From NCBI RefSeq assembly GCF_003419895.1, contig NZ_QPMM01000002.1:558001-622000 (forward strand): a stretch of DNA of 64,000 nucleotides, given 5' to 3'. Every line of letters begins with the position of its first letter. Position 1 is the stretch's first letter. Origin of the DNA: Chitinophaga silvatica (GTDB taxonomy: Bacteria; Bacteroidota; Bacteroidia; Chitinophagales; Chitinophagaceae). A model generated the notes under the pieces. The model was given only the letters and a program-made list of their open reading frames with translations, ran no database searches and was not told the origin of the DNA. Both the position numbers and the translations under genes were made by a program. Shown here one piece after another: positions 1 to 8,821 of this stretch.

Positions 1-1675
1 AATTGCTTTCAAAATCGCTGCGGGTAGGCTCTTTGTGCGCTAATGCTATGGATGCAAATACTCTGTTAGCTGCATTGATATTGTAGGAAATACCGGCTTT
101 AGGATTGAAGAAGTTGTAATTCACATGCTCAATATATGTTGGTGCAGCTTCAAATCCATCCATGTAGTACATGATGTTACGATATTGTACATCCGCGAAT
201 AAACTTAACTGCTGAGTTAATTTATATTCGTTTTTCCAGTAGATATTGAAATCATTTTTTTGAGCTGGGTAACGGTAATACTCCTGATCTTTGTTGATAC
301 CAACTTGTGCCCAGATGATTTTACCATAATGATCGCCGGTATATCTGTTCCATCCACCACCAAGGCTCCAGTTATATTTATTGCCGGTGCGGTTAACAGA
401 AAATACAGTACCATAGAAATAATTATCTAACCAAAGCTGTCTGACTAAATCTGTAGTGTGAACTGAATCTCCATTAATAATCGGGTATTCCAATCCATAT
501 TCCGAGTATTCCTGTTGTGCTCTGTATTGTTCATAGTAACCTCTTCCCCTGGTCATGTGAAGAGCTACGTTGAAGTTGAGATGTGAATTGATTTTCTGGT
601 TGAGGAACAACTGATAATGATCTTGCTGATAGTTATCAGTTTCATTGTCGTATGGAGTTCCTGGTTTTTTAGTACCGGCTGAATTATAAGTTCTGTCGGT
701 AAGTAATTTATCTTCCGGTACACCATTCCATGCCTGATAGGTTTTTTCTTTTCCGGAGAAAACATTCAGTCTTATGGCGGTATTGTCGGAGATATAAGCT
801 GCAGAGGTATAGAAGGAACGGAGGTCGGAGGTCGCACGATCTATATATCCATCTGAAGAGATTTTAGACAATCGGGCATCAATGGTAAAATGATTGTTGA
901 TAAGTCCTGAACCTGCTTTAACAGTATGTTTCCAGCTATTGAATGAGCCATAGCTGTTACTGATTTCTCCATACGCTTTTTCATTGAATTCATTGGTAGA
1001 GAGATTTAATGATGCTCCGAAAGCACCGGCACCATTGGTTGAAGTACCAACACCTCTTTGAAGTTGAATGCTATTCGTTGACGAAGCAAAATCCGGCATA
1101 TTCACAAAAAATGTTCCCTGGGATTCGGCATCATTAATAGGAATACCATTTACGGTAACATTGATTCTGGTAATATCTGAGCCACGAACTCTCATTCCGG
1201 TGTATCCGATTCCCGTACCTGCATCCGAGTTAGTAACTACAGAGGGTTGCTGATCCAATAATAGTGGCAGATCCTGACCCAGGTTTTGTTTTTTAATATC
1301 GGCCGCGGTCAGTGTTGTGCTAACAAATGGAGAATTTTTGCCGGCTCTCAAACTACTGATCTCAACAGGTTTTACAAAGAGTGTAATTGCTTCCAGGGAA
1401 ATATTGAGCTGTTGTGGCTGACCAGTGGTGGTAATGGTAGCAGTATAATTTTTATAGCCAATATAGCTGGCATTAATGGTATAAGTTCCCTGTTTGGAAA
1501 GACGGATGCTGTAATGTCCTTCCTGGTTGGTAAGATCGCCGGTTTTGCTGATGCTGATAGTTACCCCTTCTAAAGGTTTTCCGGTTGAAAGGTCGGTAAC
1601 GGTACCAGTGACAAGCGATTGTGCGTTTACAGCGCCAACTATGCAAAGTAGCGCTAATAACATTAGCTGTCTCAT
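1..1675 (-). CDS. TonB-dependent outer membrane receptor, probably for thiamin or a precursor (partial, 3' end beyond the window)
   Basis: The frame is open from an ATG at 1675 to the window edge, about 558 residues, so the C-terminal part of the barrel is missing. Residues 1-18 form a signal peptide (MRQLMLLALLCIVGAVNA). Next comes a carboxypeptidase-regulatory-like beta-sandwich (VTGTVTDLSTGKPLEGVTIS), then a plug domain containing GMRVRGSDITRINVTVNGIP and QRGVGTSTNGAGAFG, then aromatic-rich barrel strands. TonB receptors import scarce nutrients across the outer membrane using ExbBD-TonB energy. A TPP riboswitch lies in its 5' leader. In Bacteroidota, THI-element-controlled TonB receptors (called OMR1 in comparative genomics) are predicted thiamin transporters, so that substrate is inferred from regulation, not from the protein itself. 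Confidence 0.9.
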   Translation of the reverse strand, partial: MRQLMLLALLCIVGAVNAQSLVTGTVTDLSTGKPLEGVTISISKTGDLTNQEGHYSIRLSKQGTYTINASYIGYKNYTATITTTGQPQQLNISLEAITLFVKPVEISSLRAGKNSPFVSTTLTAADIKKQNLGQDLPLLLDQQPSVVTNSDAGTGIGYTGMRVRGSDITRINVTVNGIPINDAESQGTFFVNMPDFASSTNSIQLQRGVGTSTNGAGAFGASLNLSTNEFNEKAYGEISNSYGSFNSWKHTVKAGSGLINNHFTIDARLSKISSDGYIDRATSDLRSFYTSAAYISDNTAIRLNVFSGKEKTYQAWNGVPEDKLLTDRTYNSAGTKKPGTPYDNETDNYQQDHYQLFLNQKINSHLNFNVALHMTRGRGYYEQYRAQQEYSEYGLEYPIINGDSVHTTDLVRQLWLDNYFYGTVFSVNRTGNKYNWSLGGGWNRYTGDHYGKIIWAQVGINKDQEYYRYPAQKNDFNIYWKNEYKLTQQLSLFADVQYRNIMYYMDGFEAAPTYIEHVNYNFFNPKAGISYNINAANRVFASIALAHKEPTRSDFESN

Positions 1676-1700
1676 TTAATTATGTCTGTTTTCTATTTAG

Positions 1701-1770
1701 TCATTCCTAACCAGCATTACCTGGTCAAGGTTCCTTGGGTGTGATCTCAGCCTGAAAAGTAAGGCACCCC
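1701..1770 (-). promoter_or_regulatory. TPP riboswitch (THI element)
   Basis: Read on the minus strand, the leader contains the conserved THI blocks in order: GGGGTGCC, GGCTGAGATCACACCC, GGAACCTTGACCAGGTAATG and CTGGTTAGGAATG. These match the pyrimidine-sensor and pyrophosphate-sensor helices of the TPP aptamer. It ends about 25 nt before the ATG of the TonB receptor. No clear intrinsic terminator lies between aptamer and gene, so control may act at translation initiation. That last point is inference. Confidence 0.93.
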
Positions 1771-1798
1771 ATTTATGGTATTTGCGTATAACGCAGTA

Positions 1799-1806
1799 CA
1801 AAGGTA
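1799..1806 (-). promoter_or_regulatory. Bacteroidota-type -7 promoter element for the riboswitch transcript
   Basis: The minus strand reads TACCTTTG, an exact TAnnTTTG match. A start a few bases downstream would put the 5' end just ahead of the TPP aptamer. No TTG is visible at the usual upstream distance, so the promoter is only half supported. Confidence 0.5.
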
Positions 1807-1924
1807 TAGATGTGAATTTTAAAATAAGAAATTATTTTTCGGATGAATAAAATAGTGTAATTTGAATAGGTACTTCTTTAGGTCATCATTTCTAAATTTT
1901 TTAACCATTTAATCTTTATTACTG

Positions 1925-2329
1925 ATGATCAGAATGCAGCTAATCGGGCATTTAGGCCGCGATGTAGTAAAAAGAGAAGTTAACGGTGCTGTTGTATTTT
2001 CTTTCCCGGTAGCCGTCAATGAGCGTTTTAAAAATGCTCAGGGTGTCCTGGAGGAAAGAACTACCTGGGTAGATTGCTCTTTATGGGATCGGGGAAACGT
2101 TGCACCCTATTTAACGCAGGGAACAATGGTTTTTTTAGACGGGGTTCCCAAAGTGGAGGCCTTTATTTCAAAAGCCGGAGTACTCACAGGTGCAATTAAG
2201 TTTAGAGTATTCTCTATTCAACTGCTAAGCAGCAGAGATGAAGAAAGAAGAAAAGTAATCCTTTCAGAGGTGCCGGTTCCAGAAACAGAACCATCCGTAG
2301 AGCAGCCCGCTGACGACCTTCCATTTTAA
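1925..2329 (+). CDS. ssb: Single-stranded DNA-binding protein
   Basis: This is a 134-residue OB-fold protein that coats single-stranded DNA in replication, recombination and repair. The N-terminus MQLIGHLGRDVVKREVNG, the central TTWVDCSLWDRG and the acidic tail ending DDLPF are diagnostic; the tail recruits partner proteins. The linker between fold and tail is short, so the protein is smaller than the E. coli form (about 178 residues). An internal ATG at 1934 would give MQLIGHLG, the usual SSB start, and is a plausible alternative. It is monocistronic, followed by a strong terminator. A genome may carry several ssb paralogues, so this need not be the main one. Confidence 0.92.
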   Translation: MIRMQLIGHLGRDVVKREVNGAVVFSFPVAVNERFKNAQGVLEERTTWVDCSLWDRGNVAPYLTQGTMVFLDGVPKVEAFISKAGVLTGAIKFRVFSIQLLSSRDEERRKVILSEVPVPETEPSVEQPADDLPF

Positions 2330-2354
2330 TTTAAGTGTATTTGTATTCCATTAT

Positions 2355-2387
2355 AAAGCCAGCAATTGCTGGCTTTTTTACTTTTTT
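2355..2387 (+). terminator. Rho-independent terminator after ssb
   Basis: A 22-nt perfect palindrome (AAAGCCAGCAA / TTGCTGGCTTT) is followed by a T-rich run, starting 25 nt after the ssb stop codon. Confidence 0.85.
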
Positions 2388-2397
2388 TAAGAATTAT

Positions 2398-2428
2398 TTG
2401 TTAGTTAAATTTAAGTACCCTATCTTTG
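2398..2428 (+). promoter_or_regulatory. Promoter of the initiator tRNA gene
   Basis: TTG at 2398-2400, a 20-nt spacer, then TATCTTTG at 2421-2428 match the Bacteroidota -33/-7 consensus (TTG, about 20 nt, TAnnTTTG). The tRNA begins 10 nt after the -7 element. Confidence 0.8.
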
Positions 2429-2437
2429 CACCCTCAT

Positions 2438-2509
<72 letters not shown>

Positions 2510-2540
2510 CAAATAAACGCTGAAGAGCGATAAAGATTAG

Positions 2541-2564
2541 AGCCGAAGAAATTCGGCTTTTTTT
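2541..2564 (+). terminator. Rho-independent terminator after tRNA-fMet
   Basis: AGCCGAA and TTCGGCT form a 7-bp stem with a 4-nt loop, followed by seven T. Confidence 0.8.
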
Positions 2565-2605
2565 ATTTGCGTAAGTTTGAGGCCATTGCCTCCTAATTAG
2601 ATGTC

Positions 2606-3475
2606 ATGCACAAAGCAGGTTTTGTAAATATTTTCGGTAAGCCCAATGCGGGAAAAAGCACCTTGTTAAACGCTATAATTGGCGAGAAACTCGCTATTAT
2701 TTCTCCTAAAGTGCAAACTACCCGACACCGTATAACCGGGGTACTCACTCAACCCGATTACCAGATTGTATTTTCCGATACTCCGGGTATTATTGATCCT
2801 AAATACAAGCTGCATGAGAAAATGATGGGAGCAGTGAAGTCGGCACTCGAAGATGCTGATGTTGCTTTACTCATCCTTGATGTAAAGGACTCTTTAGCCG
2901 AAAATCTTGAATTATTCGACTCCCTGAAATTGAAAGTACCGGTGATCCTGGTACTCAATAAAATCGATAAGCTCTCTAAGGAAGAACAAGCCGAATTAGA
3001 AGCTAAAGCTAAAGAATGGGGGAAGGCTACGGCTGTTGTACCTATTTCTGCTATGCAAGGTAAAGGAGTGAAGGACTTGCTGGCAACTATTGTAAAACTA
3101 TTGCCGGAAGCTAATCCTTTCTATCCGGAAGATACACTAACGGACAGGTCTACACGCTTTTTTGTTGCTGAGATTATTCGCGAAAAAATATTTCAACTGT
3201 TCAAAGAAGAAATTCCGTACCATACTACGGTTATCGTTAATCAATTCCAGGAAAAAGACACACTGACGAAGATTTCAGCTGAAATAATTGTTACCCGCGA
3301 AACGCAGAAAGCAATTATTCTTGGTGAAAAAGGTAAATCAATTCGTGAGATAGGCACTTTAGCACGTCAGGACATCGAAAAATTCATCGAAAGAAAAGTA
3401 TTCCTGGAACTCTTCGTGAAAGTACGCGGTAAATGGCGCGATAACGATACATTCCTGAAAGAATACGGTTATTAA
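2606..3475 (+). CDS. era: GTPase Era
   Basis: This is a 289-residue GTPase that binds the 3' end of 16S rRNA and licenses 30S ribosome maturation. G1 is GKPNAGKST (residues 11-19), G3 DTPG (58-61) and G4 NKID (118-121). A C-terminal KH domain carries the RNA-binding GEKGKSIREIG loop (240-250). Length is typical of the family (about 300). The downstream gene der starts 25 nt after the stop, so the two ribosome-assembly GTPases are probably co-transcribed. Confidence 0.97.
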   Translation: MHKAGFVNIFGKPNAGKSTLLNAIIGEKLAIISPKVQTTRHRITGVLTQPDYQIVFSDTPGIIDPKYKLHEKMMGAVKSALEDADVALLILDVKDSLAENLELFDSLKLKVPVILVLNKIDKLSKEEQAELEAKAKEWGKATAVVPISAMQGKGVKDLLATIVKLLPEANPFYPEDTLTDRSTRFFVAEIIREKIFQLFKEEIPYHTTVIVNQFQEKDTLTKISAEIIVTRETQKAIILGEKGKSIREIGTLARQDIEKFIERKVFLELFVKVRGKWRDNDTFLKEYGY

Positions 3476-3500
3476 TTGATCATTCGAAATAATAATAAAA

Positions 3501-4814
3501 ATGGCTGGATATACAGTAGCTATTGTAGGCCGCCCGAACGTAGGCAAATCAACATTGTTCAACCGTTTGCTTGAACAACGTAAAGCAATTGTAGACGATC
3601 AGAGTGGGGTAACCAGAGATCGTCAGTACGGCATCGCCGATTGGAACGGCAAAACGTTTAACGTTATTGATACAGGCGGATTTGTTTCTAATAGTGATGA
3701 TGTTTTCGAACGTGAAATTCGTAAACAGGCGAAAGTGGCGATGGAAGAAGCAAATCTCATTATTTTCATGTGCGACGTAGCCACCGGAATTACCGACCTG
3801 GATGAAGATGTTGCTGATGTTTTACGTCGTACTTCCAAACCTGTATACCTGGTTGTTAATAAAGTTGATAACAGTCAGCGCCAATTGGAAGCTACCGAAT
3901 TTTATAGCTTGGGATTCGAAAATATTTTCTTCCTTTCTTCTATGTCGGGCAGTGGTACAGGTGAACTCCTGGATGCTGTAGTATCTCATATTACACCTGA
4001 AATGGGAGAAGCCACGTTGGAAACCGATATTCCTAAAATTGCGATTATTGGTCAGCCTAATGTTGGTAAATCATCTTTGTTGAATGCACTGATAGGAGAT
4101 GAGCGTAATATCGTATCTGATATTGCTGGTACCACCCGTGATACTATTCATACTCATTACAACATGTTCCAGAAGGATTTCATGTTGATAGATACCGCCG
4201 GAATTCGTCGTAAAGCTAAAGTGCAGGAAGACCTTGAGTTTTATTCTGTAATTCGCGCTATTAAGGCAGTAGATGAGGCTGATGTGGTAATGTTGCTACT
4301 GGACGCTGAAAAAGGTATTACTGCCCAGGATTTGAGCATTTACAGCCTTGCTGCACGTAAAGGTAAAGGTGTTGTGGTATTGGTGAATAAATGGGATTTG
4401 ATAGAAAAGGCTACCAACACCGCCAGAGATTATGAAAAAGAACTGAAAAACAGACTTGCTCCATTCTCTGATGTGCCTATCATCTTCACTTCTGTAACCG
4501 AGAAACAACGTATATTCAAAGCTATTGAAACAGCGCTCGAAGTTTACGAAAACCGCCTGCGCCGCATTCCTACTTCTACACTGAATGATGTAATGCTAAA
4601 AGCTATTGAAGCATATCACCCTCCTGTTGTAAGGGGTATTCCTATCCGTATTAAGTATGTAACTCAGTTGCCAACTCATACGCCTGCGTTTGCTTTCTTC
4701 TGTAACTTACCGGATGATGTAAAGACTCCTTATCGTAATTACCTGGAAAATCAACTTCGCTCGCACTTCGATTTCAGAGGGGTTCCGTTGAAATTATTCT
4801 TCAGGAAAAAATAA
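3501..4814 (+). CDS. der: Tandem GTPase Der (EngA), 50S ribosome assembly
   Basis: This is a 437-residue protein with two consecutive GTPase domains, the signature of Der, which acts in 50S subunit biogenesis. Domain 1 has GRPNVGKS (10-17), DTGG (57-60) and NKVD (120-123). Domain 2 has GQPNVGKSS (184-192), DTAG (231-234) and NKWD. A C-terminal KH-like domain ends in the conserved GVPLKLFFRKK. It lies immediately downstream of era in the same orientation. Confidence 0.97.
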   Translation: MAGYTVAIVGRPNVGKSTLFNRLLEQRKAIVDDQSGVTRDRQYGIADWNGKTFNVIDTGGFVSNSDDVFEREIRKQAKVAMEEANLIIFMCDVATGITDLDEDVADVLRRTSKPVYLVVNKVDNSQRQLEATEFYSLGFENIFFLSSMSGSGTGELLDAVVSHITPEMGEATLETDIPKIAIIGQPNVGKSSLLNALIGDERNIVSDIAGTTRDTIHTHYNMFQKDFMLIDTAGIRRKAKVQEDLEFYSVIRAIKAVDEADVVMLLLDAEKGITAQDLSIYSLAARKGKGVVVLVNKWDLIEKATNTARDYEKELKNRLAPFSDVPIIFTSVTEKQRIFKAIETALEVYENRLRRIPTSTLNDVMLKAIEAYHPPVVRGIPIRIKYVTQLPTHTPAFAFFCNLPDDVKTPYRNYLENQLRSHFDFRGVPLKLFFRKK

Positions 4815-4828
4815 TAGAGTAGTAGATT

Positions 4829-4859
4829 TTGTAATTTATAATTATTGTGCATAACTTTG
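4829..4859 (+). promoter_or_regulatory. Strong Bacteroidota promoter for the small lipoprotein
   Basis: TTG at 4829-4831 and TAACTTTG at 4852-4859 are separated by 20 nt, an exact consensus. The -7 element overlaps an in-frame ATG at 4847, which therefore cannot be the start codon and fixes the real start at 4892. Confidence 0.82.
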
Positions 4860-4891
4860 CGGCGGTTTTAAAAACACAAAACAAAATCAAC

Positions 4892-5104
4892 ATGAAAAAA
4901 GTATTTGTATTCGCTATCGCTGCTGGTATGTTCTTCGTAGCTTGTAACGGTGGTAGCACTCCTGCTGCTGATTCTACTGCAACTGCTCCTGTAGACACAA
5001 TGAACGCTGAACCAGCTCAGGTTCCTGCTGCTGATTCTACTGCTCACCTGGATTCTACTGCAACTCCAGCTACTGGTGATTCAGCTGCAACTCCAGCTAA
5101 GTAA
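4892..5104 (+). CDS. Small alanine/threonine-rich lipoprotein
   Basis: This 70-residue protein has a lipoprotein signal (MKKVFVFAIAAGMFFVAC, lipidated Cys18). The rest is a low-complexity tail of A, T, S, P and D with repeated PAADSTA and LDSTATPA-type phrases and no fold I recognise. I chose the start at 4892 because the promoter overlaps the upstream ATG. The consensus promoter and a strong terminator suggest an abundant short transcript. Function is unknown; a surface spacer or abundant Lpp-like lipoprotein is a guess only. Confidence 0.8.
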   Translation: MKKVFVFAIAAGMFFVACNGGSTPAADSTATAPVDTMNAEPAQVPAADSTAHLDSTATPATGDSAATPAK

Positions 5105-5142
5105 GAGATTATTATAATTGATAATAAATCTTTCTTGCAAGA

Positions 5143-5188
5143 AATTGAAAAAGGCCATCTCTACTTAGTAGAGATGGCCTTTTCAATT
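5143..5188. terminator. Bidirectional terminator between convergent genes
   Basis: A stem of about 20 bp (TTGAAAAGGCCATCTCTAC and its complement) lies between the lipoprotein and the minus-strand gene that ends at 5205. A-rich and T-rich flanks allow it to work in both directions. Confidence 0.85.
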
Positions 5189-5204
5189 ATACTTCTTCAT
5201 AATT

Positions 5205-6104
5205 TTAATCTTCCAGAATACTCGCCAGATTTATAAGCTCATTTTGCTTATAGCTATCTTTTTCGTCCTGAAAACATTTCGATAGCTCTTCCAGCAGGAA
5301 CTGAATAATCTGCTTATTGGATTGCGGTTTGAAATAAGAAGGTACCGGAGGTACTGATACCCGTCTTAAATAGGTGTCCACATCCTGTTGTGTGTAAATC
5401 TGACCTTGTATCGGATCAATAAAAAATAAAATCCTGTAATCAGATGGATCTATAGGCCCGGAAAAGTCTATAAAACTGTCGAAATACGCCAGAATAAACT
5501 GTCGGGGTATCTTTACTGCATAAACTGGTAAATCAAGCATTGCACAAAGCGTCTGATAGATAATACCGTTAGTAACAGGATTACCTTTCTTCGATTCAAT
5601 AACCTGATTAATGAAGAACTGATTTCTTCGCTGGTACGATACTTCTTCTCCCTTAAGCCCAAAATAGTTGTAGATCATACTATTCAGTACATTGATCTGC
5701 TCAAGCGGGGTTAGATAATTATTCAGCTCCAGCCAGATATTTCGTTTAATCCGATCTATTTCTGTCAGGATCTGGTTATCTAACAAGTCAGGGAATTGAT
5801 ATTTAGCAGTTAAAATAGCTCCTTGAAGTAAATCCGGCATCTCAGAACGCCCCCATCCACGAAGTGCCGATTGAAGGTCCTGGTAATGCACACGGTGAAT
5901 CAGCAATTCTATCCTTTCCTGAATAGCCTCGTCGATTGTATTCTCCCACAAATTCTCCAGGTTTGGAATGATTTCCTTGCCATAAAGCAAAATCTTATTG
6001 GCAACAGTATCAAATACCTCTACATCTGGATCATCCAACAGGTGGAACAAAGCATTTATTTCTCTGTTTTCATTCATACCATTATTATGATCAGTGGTAA
6101 TCAT
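5205..6104 (-). CDS. Transglutaminase-like (SirB1 family) protein
   Basis: This 299-residue cytoplasmic protein has no signal peptide. The central region (LNSMIYNYFGLKG, NGIIYQTLCAMLDLPVYAV, FILAYFD) matches the Transglut_core2 / SirB1-type domain. The usual catalytic Cys of transglutaminases is not evident in the expected spot, so enzymatic activity is uncertain. The N-terminal 120 residues are helical and HEAT-like (DDPDVEVFDTVANKILLYGKEIIPNLENLW). A second Met at 6077 (MNENREINALF) is an alternative start. It lies downstream of topA on the same strand with a 97-nt gap. Confidence 0.7.
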   Translation of the reverse strand: MITTDHNNGMNENREINALFHLLDDPDVEVFDTVANKILLYGKEIIPNLENLWENTIDEAIQERIELLIHRVHYQDLQSALRGWGRSEMPDLLQGAILTAKYQFPDLLDNQILTEIDRIKRNIWLELNNYLTPLEQINVLNSMIYNYFGLKGEEVSYQRRNQFFINQVIESKKGNPVTNGIIYQTLCAMLDLPVYAVKIPRQFILAYFDSFIDFSGPIDPSDYRILFFIDPIQGQIYTQQDVDTYLRRVSVPPVPSYFKPQSNKQIIQFLLEELSKCFQDEKDSYKQNELINLASILED

Positions 6105-6201
6105 TAAATAATGATCCAGTTGGCAAATTAAATAATACGCGTATCAATTGCACTGCAGTAATTATCCATTGCCTGTTTCATCATCATTTTTTACCACCGC
6201 G

Positions 6202-8553
6202 TTATTCAGCTTTCTTCTTCCTTGGCGCTGCTTTTTTCTTAGGTGGATTTGCTTTAGCTTCTTCAATAATAGCTTTAGCTTCTTCCACTGTTAAATCAGC
6301 TGCGTTATCAATTTTTTCTTTCGGTATTTTGAAATTCTTTAAGCCTTGTTTGATATATGGGCCATAAGGACCTTTGAGAATTTGAATTTTTTCTTTTTCG
6401 AATATTTTGATCGTTCTCTCGTCTTTGGCTGCACGCTTTTCAACAATTAACGGTTCAATTTCATCCAACTCTACGGTGTATGGGTCCATTTCTTTCTTTA
6501 AGGAATAGAATTTCTTGTCGTGCTGCGCATACGGACCAAATCTACCGATATTTATTATAACATCAGAATCTTCGAACTGCCCCAGATTTCGTGGTAGTTT
6601 GAAGAGTTCCATTGCTTCATCCAATGTAATTGTTTCAATACTCTGGGTTGCTTTCAGTTTTGCAAAGCGAGGTTTTTCCTCATCTTCCGCACTACCAATC
6701 TGAATCATCGGACCATAACGACCCATACGGGCTACGATTGGTTTGCCTGTTGCTTCATCCACACCCAAAGGACGTTCTCCTTTTACTCTTTCTGCGTTTT
6801 CCAATGTGTTTTCCACATCTTTATGGAATGGAGAATAAAACTCCTTCAGCATTTTATTCCATTGCTTTTTACCGCTGGCTATTTCGTCAAATTCTTCTTC
6901 AATCTTAGCAGTAAAACCATAATCCATTACATTATTGAAATATTGGTTCAGGAAATCTGTAACAATCATACCCAGGTCGGTAGGGAATAACTTCGATTTC
7001 TCAGCTCCTGTATTTTCTGTTTCTGTAACCTTGGAGATTTTATCATTTTTAAGTGATAAAACTCTGTAATCCCTTTTCACTCCTTCCTTATCACGTTTTT
7101 CAACGTAATTACGCTTTTGTATGGTCGTAATAGTTGGAGCGTAGGTAGATGGACGTCCAATTCCCAATTCTTCCAGTTTTTTAACCAGGCTGGCCTCAGT
7201 ATAACGAGGAGCTGGGCGGGAGAAGCGTTCAGTAGCTTTCATTTCTTTAAGATCCAGCGACTGTTTTACAGCCAGTGGAGGTAAAGAACCTTCCTGATCT
7301 TCTGATTCTTCCTCGTCATCATTACTTTCGAGGTATACTTTAAGGAAGCCATCAAACTTCAATACTTCTCCACTGGCAGATAATTCCTCGTGGTTGGTAC
7401 TGATATCTATTTTAGCGATGGTTTTTTCAAGTTCCGCATCCGACATCTGGCTGGCGATGGTACGCTTCCAGATCAGTTCGTAGAGGCGGCGGGTATCACT
7501 ATCGTCAACAGTCGTGTTCTCCATATAAGTAGGACGAATAGCTTCGTGAGCTTCCTGAGCCGATTCGTTCTTATTCTTAAACTTACGGTGTTGGTGATAT
7601 TTATCTCCGAATGTTCCCTTGATCGATTTTTCGATGTCCTGCATCGCGGTATCGGAGAGGTTTACGGAGTCGGTACGCATATAGGTGATATTCCCACTTT
7701 CATACAGTTTTTGCGCTAAAAGCATGGTTTTAGATACGCTATAGCCCAATTTACGGCTGGCTTCCTGTTGTAAGGTAGAAGTGGTGAAAGGAGCAGCCGG
7801 TGATTTTTTACCTGGCTTTACCTGAATATCTTTAACTGTATATGCAGCTCCTACGCATTGCTGCAGGAATTTTTCAGCATCCTCTGCCGTTTTGAACTTA
7901 TTAGGACCTTCAGCTTTAAAGGAGATATTTTTACCATTAATATCTTTTCCGGTAAAATAGGCATCTACTTTAAAGGTACTGGTAGAATGGAAAGCATTGA
8001 TTTCTCTTTCACGTTCAACAATCAATCTAACAGCTACGGATTGCACTCGACCGGCAGATAATGAGTTACGCATACTCATTTTTCGCCATAAGACTGGAGA
8101 GATTTCAAAACCTACGATTCTGTCGAGTATTCTGCGGGCCTGCTGGGCATTTACCCTATCCATATCCAGCTTACGCGGATGTTGAACGGCATTTTCGATG
8201 GCCGGTTTGGTAATTTCATGGAAAACGATGCGCTTGGTTGTTTTAGGATCCAGGTTCAACACCTCACATAAATGCCATGAAATGGCTTCCCCTTCACGGT
8301 CCTCATCCGTTGCTAACCAAACCTCGTCGGTATCCTTCGCTAACTTCTTTAACTCCTTGACAACCTTCTCTTTATCTTCAGGGATCACATACTTAGGCTT
8401 GAAGTTATTTTCAATGTCTATCCCCATATCGTCTTTCTCCAGGTCACGTATATGACCGAAGCAAGACTTTACTTCAAAGTCATTGCCCAATATTTTTTCG
8501 ATGGTCTTGGCCTTTGCCGGGGACTCAACTATAACTAGATTTTTTTTTGCCAT
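6202..8553 (-). CDS. topA: DNA topoisomerase I
   Basis: This 783-residue type IA topoisomerase relaxes negative supercoils by cutting one strand. A Toprim domain opens the protein, with catalytic Glu10 (LVIVESPAKAKTIEKILG) and the DED triad in ATDEDREGEA (83-85). The active-site tyrosine is Tyr291 in ITYMRTDSVNLS. The C-terminus has GRYGPMIQ/GRFGPYAQ/GPYGPYIK repeats, which are topoisomerase C-terminal repeats lacking zinc cysteines, and a lysine-rich tail (PPKKKAAPRKKKAE). Length and architecture are typical of Bacteroidota TopA. Confidence 0.97.
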   Translation of the reverse strand: MAKKNLVIVESPAKAKTIEKILGNDFEVKSCFGHIRDLEKDDMGIDIENNFKPKYVIPEDKEKVVKELKKLAKDTDEVWLATDEDREGEAISWHLCEVLNLDPKTTKRIVFHEITKPAIENAVQHPRKLDMDRVNAQQARRILDRIVGFEISPVLWRKMSMRNSLSAGRVQSVAVRLIVEREREINAFHSTSTFKVDAYFTGKDINGKNISFKAEGPNKFKTAEDAEKFLQQCVGAAYTVKDIQVKPGKKSPAAPFTTSTLQQEASRKLGYSVSKTMLLAQKLYESGNITYMRTDSVNLSDTAMQDIEKSIKGTFGDKYHQHRKFKNKNESAQEAHEAIRPTYMENTTVDDSDTRRLYELIWKRTIASQMSDAELEKTIAKIDISTNHEELSASGEVLKFDGFLKVYLESNDDEEESEDQEGSLPPLAVKQSLDLKEMKATERFSRPAPRYTEASLVKKLEELGIGRPSTYAPTITTIQKRNYVEKRDKEGVKRDYRVLSLKNDKISKVTETENTGAEKSKLFPTDLGMIVTDFLNQYFNNVMDYGFTAKIEEEFDEIASGKKQWNKMLKEFYSPFHKDVENTLENAERVKGERPLGVDEATGKPIVARMGRYGPMIQIGSAEDEEKPRFAKLKATQSIETITLDEAMELFKLPRNLGQFEDSDVIINIGRFGPYAQHDKKFYSLKKEMDPYTVELDEIEPLIVEKRAAKDERTIKIFEKEKIQILKGPYGPYIKQGLKNFKIPKEKIDNAADLTVEEAKAIIEEAKANPPKKKAAPRKKKAE

Positions 8554-8821
8554 GTATGCTTCTTTAATATACTGCTAAATACGCAAAATTCTGGAAAATA
8601 ATAACTTCAATGAATTTCTGCAATGATATAAAAGTACCTTGAAATTAAAAAATCAGGGGCCTTTAAATGTTAAAATACCTTCTAATGTAACGAAAAAATC
8701 GGGGTTGGGTTTAAAGTACGTATATTCGATTAGTTAAGGTTCCGAATACCCTATTTGTGTGATAGGTGACTTATTCAAATATTAAAATCATAACATTCAA
8801 AATTTTTTAAATTAGAAATTA

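Noticed and set aside
1286..1573. A 95-codon plus-strand open frame within the TonB receptor
   Set aside because: It is antisense to an unmistakable receptor sequence.
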